NCBI GenBank assembly: GCA_041399155.1
Contig: JAWKTI010000002.1
Coordinates: 744,001 to 808,000, forward strand
Source of the DNA: Zavarzinella sp.
GTDB taxonomy: Bacteria; Planctomycetota; Planctomycetia; Gemmatales; Gemmataceae
Length of the DNA stretch: 64,000 nucleotides
Reading direction: 5' to 3'
Positions 57,246-64,000 of this stretch are shown here, piece after piece; position 1 is the stretch's first letter; every line of letters begins with the position of its first letter. Position numbers and translations under genes: made by a program. The notes beneath the pieces are model-generated. The model was not told the DNA's origin. It made no database searches and saw nothing but the letters and a program-made list of their open reading frames with translations.

Positions 57246-58751
57246 ATGAATGTCATGGCAGAAAAACCGTATCAGATCATCGTGGGCCTCGAAGTTCACG
57301 TACAATTATTAACTCAGACCAAACTGTTCTGTGGCTGTAAAACCACGTTCGGAATGCCACCGAATAGTCAGGTGTGCCCCGTGTGCCTGGGAATGCCCGG
57401 CACCCTACCGGTGATGAACCGCAAAGCATTCGAACTGGCAATGCGAGCCGCTCTGGCACTGAACTGCCAGATTGCCTCGTTCACCAAGTGGGATCGCAAA
57501 AACTATTACTACCCCGACCTGCCCAAGAATTATCAGATCAGCCAGTACGATCTACCATTCAGCCACGATGGCTGGCTGGAAATCAATGCTGCTGCCGATC
57601 CTAAAAAAGAATATGTACCAAAACGGATCGGCATCATCCGTGCCCACCTGGAAGAAGATGCGGGTAAATCGATTCATGATGAATCAGGGCGGGGTGGGGA
57701 TACCAAAGTGGATCTGAACCGCACCGGTACGCCACTGGTAGAAATTGTCAGCCAGCCTGATATCCGCAGCCCGGAAGAAGCGAAAGCATATCTGGAAGAA
57801 CTGCGTTTGATGCTGCGGGAGTTGGGCGTTTCCGATTGTGAAATGCAGGAAGGCAGCCTGCGGTGCGACGCCAACGTCAATATTCATATACATCAGGCTG
57901 ATGGTACGCACCACGCCACCCCACTGGTGGAAGTTAAGAACTTGAACAGCTTTGGTTCCGTCGCACGTGCGATTGCTTATGAAGCGGAACGTCAGTACGC
58001 TGAATACCAAAAAGACCCAATTAACTTTCGCTTTGGCAGGATTCTCAAAACCACAGCAGGCTGGAATGATGCGAAGGGAGAAACTATCGTCCAGCGTCAT
58101 AAAGAATCGGCGGCTGACTATCGCTATTTTCCAGAGCCCGATCTGGTTCCTGTGACCGTCGAGCAACAGCAGGTGGCGGAAGCGATCACCGCAATGGGTG
58201 AATTGCCTTCTGCCCAACGCACTCGACTGCAACAGGATCCTTATTCACTATCGGCATACGATGCCCAGGTGCTGACTTCGTGGGGAAGAAAACTTGTGGC
58301 GTATTACGAAGATGTCGCCAACATTTCCAACGATCCCAAAGCAACGTGTAACTGGATTTGCAACGAGGTGGTTGCCACATTAAAGGAAAAAGAACTGGCA
58401 ATCGACCAGTTTCCGATTGAGGCACCTCGTCTGGCGGGGCTTGTTTCCGAAGTAAAAGCCAGTGGATTGAAGCGGGAAAAAGCCCGGGATGTCTACCAGC
58501 GCATGTTAAGCACCACAACTGAAGCACCTGAGATCATGAAGGAACTTGGTTACGTGGTGATTGCTGACCCGGAACAACTTCGCCCACTGATCCGTGCGGC
58601 AATTGATGCTAATCCCAAAGCAGCAGAAGATTTCAAAGCGGGCAAAGAGAAAGCTGCCGACCGCATTAAAGGGCTGGTAATGAAAGAAACCAAAGGGATG
58701 GCGAATGCTGAAGTGTTGTCACAAATCCTGCTGGAAGAACTGGCCAAATAA
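57246..58751 (+). CDS. gatB: Aspartyl/glutamyl-tRNA(Asn/Gln) amidotransferase subunit B
   Basis: 501 residues. GatB activates and transamidates mischarged Glu-tRNA-Gln or Asp-tRNA-Asn within GatCAB. Signatures are IIVGLEVHVQLLTQTKLFCGC (by parts), QVCPVCLGMPGTLPVMN, the YYYPDLPKNYQISQYD block, HLEEDAGKSIH, DLNRTGTPLVEIVS and RCDANVNI. The GatB/YqeY tail domain (about 350-495) ends NAEVLSQILLEELAK. Length is normal. The start is the ATG at 57246 (an ATG at 57255 is equally possible). gatA and gatC are not adjacent. Confidence 0.96.
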   Translation: MNVMAEKPYQIIVGLEVHVQLLTQTKLFCGCKTTFGMPPNSQVCPVCLGMPGTLPVMNRKAFELAMRAALALNCQIASFTKWDRKNYYYPDLPKNYQISQYDLPFSHDGWLEINAAADPKKEYVPKRIGIIRAHLEEDAGKSIHDESGRGGDTKVDLNRTGTPLVEIVSQPDIRSPEEAKAYLEELRLMLRELGVSDCEMQEGSLRCDANVNIHIHQADGTHHATPLVEVKNLNSFGSVARAIAYEAERQYAEYQKDPINFRFGRILKTTAGWNDAKGETIVQRHKESAADYRYFPEPDLVPVTVEQQQVAEAITAMGELPSAQRTRLQQDPYSLSAYDAQVLTSWGRKLVAYYEDVANISNDPKATCNWICNEVVATLKEKELAIDQFPIEAPRLAGLVSEVKASGLKREKARDVYQRMLSTTTEAPEIMKELGYVVIADPEQLRPLIRAAIDANPKAAEDFKAGKEKAADRIKGLVMKETKGMANAEVLSQILLEELAK

Positions 58752-58794
58752 GGCACCTAGCACTGTAGGTTGCCTTGCTGATTGGAGCATGATG

Positions 58795-59490
58795 ATGCAA
58801 CGTGGTATTGGGGCACTTCTGTTACTGGCATTTTTGGGTTCCCCCGCCTTCGCCAGAACACTTCAAGTGGGTAATGCGAACGAATTCAACCAGGCGGTAC
58901 GCATGGCTAAACCAGGCGATACCATTCTGTTGGCACCTGGAGAATATGCACAGAACTTTTACTTTCAGAATGTGCATGGCACCGCCAAAGATCCAATTGT
59001 GATTGCGGGTAGTGATCCGAAAAATCCACCAAATCTTACAGGAAACACCGCCCCACTACATTTCAGCAAGGCAAGTTATCTGGAGCTGCGCCACCTGGTG
59101 ATCCGTGGGGCCAGTGGCAATGGCTTGAATATCGATGATGGCGGGGATGCCGATCGACCATCGCACCACATTCAGTTGAAGAACCTTCTAGTGCGTGATA
59201 TTGGCCCGAGGGGGAATCGGGATGGTATGAAACTCTCTGGTTTGGATGATTTTCACGTTGAAGACTGCATCCTGGAACGCTGGGGCAGTGGTGGTTCCGG
59301 AATTGACATGGTTGGCTGCCACCGTGGGGAAATCCTGAAATGCACCTTCCGCAATGGTGGTTCCAATGCAGTACAGGCCAAAGGTGGTTCTGCGAACATC
59401 TCAATTCGTAAATGCTTGTTTTACAACGCTGGGGAGCGTGCGATTAATCTGGGGGCTCGACAGGAGATTCTTCATTTCGCCCACGGCTGA
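58795..59490 (+). CDS. Exported right-handed beta-helix protein, N-terminal part (frameshifted)
   Basis: 231 residues from the ATG at 58795 (third of three consecutive ATGs; GGAG 7 nt upstream). A signal peptide (ending SPAFA) is followed by a pectate-lyase-like parallel beta-helix: QVGNANEFNQAVRMAKPGDTILLAPGEY, YLELRHLVIRGASGNGLNI, and repeated coils such as DFHVEDCILERWGSGGSGIDM. After RAINLG the frame leaves the family pattern and stops at 59490. The true continuation is one base out of phase from a G tract at 59451-59455. Such proteins bind or cleave polysaccharides; no catalytic residues were assigned. Confidence 0.8.
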   Translation: MQRGIGALLLLAFLGSPAFARTLQVGNANEFNQAVRMAKPGDTILLAPGEYAQNFYFQNVHGTAKDPIVIAGSDPKNPPNLTGNTAPLHFSKASYLELRHLVIRGASGNGLNIDDGGDADRPSHHIQLKNLLVRDIGPRGNRDGMKLSGLDDFHVEDCILERWGSGGSGIDMVGCHRGEILKCTFRNGGSNAVQAKGGSANISIRKCLFYNAGERAINLGARQEILHFAHG

Positions 59491-59966
59491 CTGCATTTCC
59501 CAAAGACGGACGATATGAAGCAAAAGAGTTACTTGTGGAAGGCTGCACGATTGTGGGGAGCAGTGCACCAATTGTGTTTGTCGGGGTAGATGGTGCCACC
59601 GTGCGTTACAATACAATCTATCGCCCAGGCCGCTATGCCATAAGAATCTTGCAGGAAAAGAACGAAGCAGGCTTTCTGCCGTGTCGCAAGGGTGTTTTCG
59701 AACGGAATATTGTGGTGTTCCATTCCAGTGAATGGGTAACAGGTGGGGTGAATGTTGGCGGGAATACGGCACCTGACACGTTTACGTTTGCCAATAACCT
59801 GTGGTACTGCGAAGACCGTCCAAATCGCAGTGCACCCCAATTACCAACGGTAGAGAAGGGCGGGTTGACTGGGAAAAATCCGTTGTTTATCAATCCGGCA
59901 AAAGGGAATTTTCAATTGGAACCTGGAAGTCCAGCTATCGATTACGGTGCCCACGCATTGCGGTAA
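59454..59966 (+). CDS. C-terminal part of the frameshifted beta-helix protein
   Basis: In this frame coding continues as GGSTGDSSFRPRLTAFPKDG, then further beta-helix coils (LLVEGCTIVGSSAPIVFVGV, ATVRYNTIYRPGRYAIRILQ) and a closing LEPGSPAIDYGAHALR, the usual end of this family. One extra G in the run of five at 59451-59455 would fuse both parts into a protein of about 391 residues. A GTG at 59535 exists, without a ribosome binding site. Confidence 0.75.
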   Translation, partial: GSTGDSSFRPRLTAFPKDGRYEAKELLVEGCTIVGSSAPIVFVGVDGATVRYNTIYRPGRYAIRILQEKNEAGFLPCRKGVFERNIVVFHSSEWVTGGVNVGGNTAPDTFTFANNLWYCEDRPNRSAPQLPTVEKGGLTGKNPLFINPAKGNFQLEPGSPAIDYGAHALR

Positions 59967-60001
59967 TGGTTTGGCATATCAGCCAATGCAACTGGCGAAG
60001 T

Positions 60002-61429
60002 TCAGATAATTTCCTTGATCACTTCGCCATGGTCAATCTCGAGTCGTTTGCGGCCAGGAATCTCCAGTTTCCGCGAATCAAGACCCAGTTGGTGCAGGAT
60101 GGTGGCATGCACATCGGTGACATAATGCCGATTTTCCACTGCATGAAAGCCGATTTCATCGGTCGCACCATGTGCAATGCCGCCTTTAATCCCACCTCCC
60201 GCCATCCAGACACTGAATCCATAAATGTGGTGGTCGCGACCATCAGAGCCCTGGGATCCCGGAGTTCGGCCAAATTCCGTGGCAAAGACCACCAGAGTTT
60301 CATCAAGCATCCCACGTCGCTGCAAATCTTCCAATAATGCACCCACAGGCTGATCAATGGCGAGTGCATTTCTCTGGTGGTTTGCTTTCAGCCCACCGTG
60401 GGCATCCCATACTCCTGCACCGCCCGCACCGTGCTGGACCTGGATAAACCGCACCCCACGTTCAACCAGTCGGCGTGCTGCCAGCATCTGCATGCCAAAA
60501 TCGCGACAGTGTGGAAGATCCAGCCCATACATTTTCTTGGTTTCTGCTGTTTCCTTACTGAAATCAACTGCTTCCGGCACCGATTTCTGCATGCGAAAGG
60601 CTAACTCATAAGAAGCAATGCGTGCCCTTAAAGCAGCATCTTCTGGCGTTTCTGCCAGTCGCTGGCCATTGAGTCTGGTTAACAGATCAATCCCCACTGA
60701 GCGTGCCTTTGGCGACATGGATCGCTCTGGTTTCCCGAAGTCCAGGGGATTGTTCGGATCGACACGCATCGGCACCGCATCATGCATTGGACCGAGATAA
60801 TGTCCATCCTTCTTATTCCAATATTCGCGATTGCCGAACGAAATGTATTGTGGTAAGTCATCATTCAATGATGCCAGGCCATAATGCACCCACGCACCCA
60901 GATTGGGAAACGCACCATCGTTCTGGTGACGACCGGAATGAAACTGCGATTGAGCACCGTGATTGCTATCGGTCGTCCACATTGACCTCACCACGGCAAT
61001 TCGATCGATCTGACTGGCAATGTGCGGGAACCAGTCACTTACTTCAATCCCACTGGCTCCATGCTTCTTGAAGCCCACCTGAAGTGGATAGAGTTTGTTC
61101 CGCTGATTGCCATTGCCATCGGGCACCACCAGCCGTTCTATGGCAAGGCGCTTCGGATCCTGCACACTTGCAAATGGTGTTTCTTTTATTGTTTTGCCGG
61201 CATATTTCGTCAGCATTGGTTTGGGGTCAAAACTTTCCATATGGCTGACCCCACCATTCATAAATAGCCAGATTACACTTTTGGCTTTTGCAGGAAAATG
61301 AGGTTTTCCATTCGGAGGTGTCCATTTGCCATCGCTGCTATAACCATCACGGTGCATGATGGCACCGGCAGCAATGGCAGCAAAACCCGAAACAAACTGT
61401 CGACGGGTAGTAAACAAAGAATCGATCAT
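60002..61429 (-). CDS. DUF1501 protein with Tat-type signal
   Basis: 475 residues from the ATG at 61429. The N-terminus LFTTRRQFVSGFAAIAAGAI is a Tat-like signal (TRRQF). DUF1501 is a planctomycete-rich, alkaline phosphatase/sulfatase-superfamily-related group. Seen are VIWLFMNGGVSHMESFDPKP, PHIASQIDRIAVVRSM, LPQYISFGN, GVRFIQVQHGAGGAGVWDAHG and VVFATEFGRTPGSQGSDGRDHH. The gene lies 13 bp after the DUF1553 gene stop, the usual pairing. Function is not established; a role with surface or extracellular complexes is suspected. Confidence 0.9.
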   Translation of the reverse strand: MIDSLFTTRRQFVSGFAAIAAGAIMHRDGYSSDGKWTPPNGKPHFPAKAKSVIWLFMNGGVSHMESFDPKPMLTKYAGKTIKETPFASVQDPKRLAIERLVVPDGNGNQRNKLYPLQVGFKKHGASGIEVSDWFPHIASQIDRIAVVRSMWTTDSNHGAQSQFHSGRHQNDGAFPNLGAWVHYGLASLNDDLPQYISFGNREYWNKKDGHYLGPMHDAVPMRVDPNNPLDFGKPERSMSPKARSVGIDLLTRLNGQRLAETPEDAALRARIASYELAFRMQKSVPEAVDFSKETAETKKMYGLDLPHCRDFGMQMLAARRLVERGVRFIQVQHGAGGAGVWDAHGGLKANHQRNALAIDQPVGALLEDLQRRGMLDETLVVFATEFGRTPGSQGSDGRDHHIYGFSVWMAGGGIKGGIAHGATDEIGFHAVENRHYVTDVHATILHQLGLDSRKLEIPGRKRLEIDHGEVIKEII

Positions 61430-61442
61430 GATGATGCCCCCT

Positions 61443-62753
61443 TCAGCGGATCGATATGAAGTCATTGTGATTGATTAATACCCATACCAGGTTGGTTCGG
61501 GCCGTTGCTGTTGAATCAGGCTCCTTGCCAGCTTCCGGCAGTTTACGCCATTCCGCCAGTGCCTGAATGCAGTCTGACAGCTCGTTGTTATTGGGTGGGC
61601 TGGCTAATAAATACATATATGCCGCCCGAGCAAATTCCTGATCATTCACTGGCTGATTCAGCGCTTTGAGGTGGTGGGTAATCCGATCTGCGATCAAGCG
61701 GGATTGATCCAGAACCAGCCTGCTATTGGTTAGTGCCAGTGCCTGTTGCGGAACAATACTTTGTTCTCGACGGTAACAATCGCTGACCAGGGCTTCATCA
61801 AACATCGTCAAAAACAAATTTCGCTCGTTGTTGGAATGAAAAAAGTAAATACTGCGGCGATTCGATGCTGCTTGCTGCGGTTGTGGTATTGATGGCCCAC
61901 CCATCGCAGTATCCACATTGTCTGCAAGTGAAAGAATCGAATCCCGCACTAATTGGGATTCGATGCGAATCGGCACCCAGCGCCACAAAAAACGATTTTC
62001 TGGATCGGTAGTGTTGTTCTTTTCCATCGTGCTGGAAGTCGAAGCTAGTCGGTACGTAGCAGATTGTACGATCAGTCTATGCAGGTGTTTCATGTCCCAC
62101 CCACTGTCGATCAGTTCGCTCGCCAGCCAATCCAGCAGTTCTGGGTGGGTTGGTGGTTGGCCATTGCGACCAAAATCAAAGATAGTTGGAACAAGCGGTG
62201 CACCAAAATGTCTTGTCCAGAGATGGTTGACAGCCACACGAGCAGTTAACGGGTTGCGACGATCAGTAATCCACTGTGCTAATGCGGTCCGACGGCCTGT
62301 ACTTTGCGGTAAAAACTTTGGGGTAGGGTCGTCTGCACCGGAACTGCGAAACCGCGTTGCAGTCCAGCGTGCACCCACAAACTCTGGCAAACGATCCGTT
62401 GGCTTCACATCCATTGTGAGTGCCGCTTCTGCTTTCTTCAGTGCCTCGTGCATCGATTGGACGGCTTTTGTGGCAACAGCCTGCTTATCTGGCGTTGCAA
62501 CCCGCATATCGCTTTGGGCAATTACGAGAGCGTGTTTCGCTTTGGCAAATGATAGTTCGCGATCTGCAAGTATTGCAGTGTTATGTGAGGACTGTCTTTG
62601 GGCAGGATCGGCGTTGGCCCAGATTGACTGCCATGCCTGCACACGTTTTTCTACCGCTTTCATTTCTGCACGTGCAACTGCTAAACCCGTTTCAGCAATC
62701 TGCTGTTCAGCCTCCAACACTTCCACACCAGCGGAAGTGGCGACAGTGGCACC
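61443..62753 (-). CDS. DUF1553 part of a planctomycete DUF1549/DUF1553 protein (after an in-frame stop)
   Basis: Same frame as the part at 62757-64000 but separated from it by TAG at 62754-62756. The first possible ATG is at 62726. A helical stretch (EVLEAEQQIAETGLAVARAE) precedes the DUF1553 domain: TALAQWITDRRNPLTARVAVNHLWTRHFG (by parts), PPTHPELLDWLASELIDSGWDMKHLHRLI, and LTMFDEALVSDCYRREQSIVPQQALAL. The products of such genes are large exported proteins often carrying cytochrome c. It is either a pseudogene, a nonsense allele or read through. Confidence 0.8.
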   Translation of the reverse strand, partial: GATVATSAGVEVLEAEQQIAETGLAVARAEMKAVEKRVQAWQSIWANADPAQRQSSHNTAILADRELSFAKAKHALVIAQSDMRVATPDKQAVATKAVQSMHEALKKAEAALTMDVKPTDRLPEFVGARWTATRFRSSGADDPTPKFLPQSTGRRTALAQWITDRRNPLTARVAVNHLWTRHFGAPLVPTIFDFGRNGQPPTHPELLDWLASELIDSGWDMKHLHRLIVQSATYRLASTSSTMEKNNTTDPENRFLWRWVPIRIESQLVRDSILSLADNVDTAMGGPSIPQPQQAASNRRSIYFFHSNNERNLFLTMFDEALVSDCYRREQSIVPQQALALTNSRLVLDQSRLIADRITHHLKALNQPVNDQEFARAAYMYLLASPPNNNELSDCIQALAEWRKLPEAGKEPDSTATARTNLVWVLINHNDFISIR

Positions 62754-64000
62754 CTACAAATGCTGTAATTTGATCGATGGATCGAGTGGTGCCAATCGGA
62801 ACTCGTGAATGGCAACCAGTGCATCAAAAGTCGAAATCTGCATGGCACCATTTTGCCGTGCTGCTGGTGTGGTGCAGGTGAGAACTACTTCTCCATTCAG
62901 AGTGACATTGAGCAATCGGTCTCGAATTCGAACATTCAACGTATATTCTCGATTTAATGAAATCGGTAGTCGGCGCATTGCTGGTGCGGGTGGGTAGCTC
63001 CATTTACCAGCTACATTGGCGGCAGCCTGAATTTTCGCTTCACCCTGTGCCCCACTGACGTAAAGAAATTGTTCGTGGTAAGTGCTGTTCGTGTCTTTGT
63101 CAGGGTGGGCAGCAGCATCAAATCCTAAACCGATACTTCGCCATTTACTGCCCCCCATTATGGTGAACCGAATTGTGGCTTCAAAATCCTGTGGTACATC
63201 CGCCTGCAGGCGAATGACTGCACGGGTGGGGCCATCTAGTTTTTGCTCCAGCCGTTTGGCTGAATGCTGCCATTTTCCTCCGAAAAATTGCCAACGTTTC
63301 TCATCAAGTTTGTCAAAAGTATCAACCACAATTGGTTCTGGGACTTTTCCCGCTGGTGGGGATTGAGCAGTTTTTGCAGCGGGCTTTTTACTGGCTGCTT
63401 TCGCAACTTTCAGTTTTTCGTTGGCCACATTCAGTGCATTTTCTGCTACGTCCAGTTTTTGCCGAGCAGCGGTAAGGAATGTTTCTGTTACCCAGGCACG
63501 CCGTTCTGGTTGCCACGCTTCCAAGGGCAGATCAACTGTTTTGATTTCCGGCATTTCAGGTGCAATCAGGTTGGGTACGCCCGGAGTAATCGATTGCGAC
63601 TGATCAGGATTTTTTTCATCCCCACGCACGAACCGGTAGGTGGGTGTTTCCGGGTGGGCATCGAACACTCGAGGGATGCCATTCTTCTCCAAATCGTTTT
63701 CGCCAGGGACGACTTCCAGGCGGGCATGGTATGGCTCAAAGAAGGCTCGCATCTGGTAATATGCCCGTTGTGGGAATGGATCGTATTTGTGGTCGTGGCA
63801 GCGGACACAGTTCATTGTCAGGCCCAGAAAACCCTTACTGACATGCTCCACCGTTTCATCCATCCACTGGTGCCGATTGAACAGAAAATAATTGCGTGCC
63901 AGATAGCCTGTTGCCCGTAATTTTTTCAGGTCGTTGGGGTATAATTCATCGGCAGCTATCATCTGTCGAACCATTTCATCGTAAGAAATATTTGCGTTCA
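62754..64000 (-). CDS. DUF1549 part of the same protein, cut by the right window edge
   Basis: Open to the right edge (NANISYDEMVRQMIAADE), so the N-terminus with a likely PSCyt1 cytochrome domain is outside. Seen are the DUF1549 end (MDETVEHVSKGFLGLTMNCVRCHDHKYDP, by parts; CVRCH is a CxxCH heme-type motif), a Lys/Ala linker, and a LamG/DUF1080-like beta-sandwich (about 62780-63300, DTFDKLDEKRWQFFGGKW, LNVTLNGEVVLTC). It stops at TAG 62754-62756, directly before the DUF1553 half. Confidence 0.85.
   Translation of the reverse strand, partial: NANISYDEMVRQMIAADELYPNDLKKLRATGYLARNYFLFNRHQWMDETVEHVSKGFLGLTMNCVRCHDHKYDPFPQRAYYQMRAFFEPYHARLEVVPGENDLEKNGIPRVFDAHPETPTYRFVRGDEKNPDQSQSITPGVPNLIAPEMPEIKTVDLPLEAWQPERRAWVTETFLTAARQKLDVAENALNVANEKLKVAKAASKKPAAKTAQSPPAGKVPEPIVVDTFDKLDEKRWQFFGGKWQHSAKRLEQKLDGPTRAVIRLQADVPQDFEATIRFTIMGGSKWRSIGLGFDAAAHPDKDTNSTYHEQFLYVSGAQGEAKIQAAANVAGKWSYPPAPAMRRLPISLNREYTLNVRIRDRLLNVTLNGEVVLTCTTPAARQNGAMQISTFDALVAIHEFRLAPLDPSIKLQHL

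Noticed and set aside
61918..62808. 296-codon plus-strand ORF
   Set aside because: Antisense to the DUF1553 gene, Ser/Ala/Cys-rich without family pattern.

Overview
The window looks like a chromosomal segment of a planctomycete (Planctomycetota, possibly Gemmatales-like; the finer placement is inference). The evidence is the gene families: DUF1501 and DUF1549/DUF1553 proteins, a CBM9/PQQ-dehydrogenase/cytochrome c protein, a protein with an LEPR-XLL-like N-terminus, a planctomycete-type REP-associated transposase, and the futalosine menaquinone genes. No rRNA, tRNA, CRISPR array or classical insertion sequence was seen.

Layout. 1-2420: pheT, cut by the left edge. 2584-9862: a type I restriction-modification operon (hsdM-hsdS-hsdR, minus strand). 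It is invaded by REP hairpin pairs, and hsdR carries a complete-looking REP-associated tyrosine transposase (RAYT) inserted in frame between the nuclease and helicase domains. 10094-14120: a CtpA protease, a response regulator-phosphatase, a 50-residue Flp pilin, a Cys-rich exported protein behind a consensus promoter, and a 25-cysteine copper-storage protein whose leader holds a perfect 13-bp inverted repeat reaching the ribosome binding site. 14134-20239: a DnaJ-like protein, a thioredoxin-fold ferredoxin, a lipoate ligase-like protein, an amicyanin-like cupredoxin and a flavoprotein disulfide reductase. 20236-22159: mqnA and mqnC, overlapping.

22334-30358: a tightly packed five-gene minus-strand operon encoding SWIM zinc finger, HEAT-repeat, MoxR AAA+, DUF5682 and VWA proteins. 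This is an ATPase/adaptor system of poorly defined function and a main candidate for an under-described system. 30742-39504: an anti-sigma/ECF sigma pair, a class III aminotransferase, a T4 Rnl1-like RNA ligase, a chorismate lyase-like protein, an Rpn/PD-(D/E)xK nuclease-like protein and a DUF116-polyprenyl synthase fusion.

39712-49160: mostly exported or envelope proteins (SASA esterase, PQQ dehydrogenase/cytochrome c, M2/M3-like peptidase, an alpha/beta hydrolase lacking its serine) plus a UbiA prenyltransferase. 49189-55837: a four-gene MacAB-TolC-like efflux operon with a 16-bp palindrome at its promoter end. 56205-64000: a beta-rich exported protein, gatB, a parallel beta-helix protein, DUF1501 and a DUF1549/DUF1553 gene. 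Three of the secreted planctomycete-family genes between 40 kb and the right edge are broken (two frameshifts, one in-frame TAG).

Shared themes are menaquinone and prenyl chemistry (mqnA, mqnC, UbiA, polyprenyl synthase, possibly the chorismate lyase-like protein) and copper handling (Csp, Cys-rich partner, cupredoxin). All functions are inferred from sequence reading; no database search was run.
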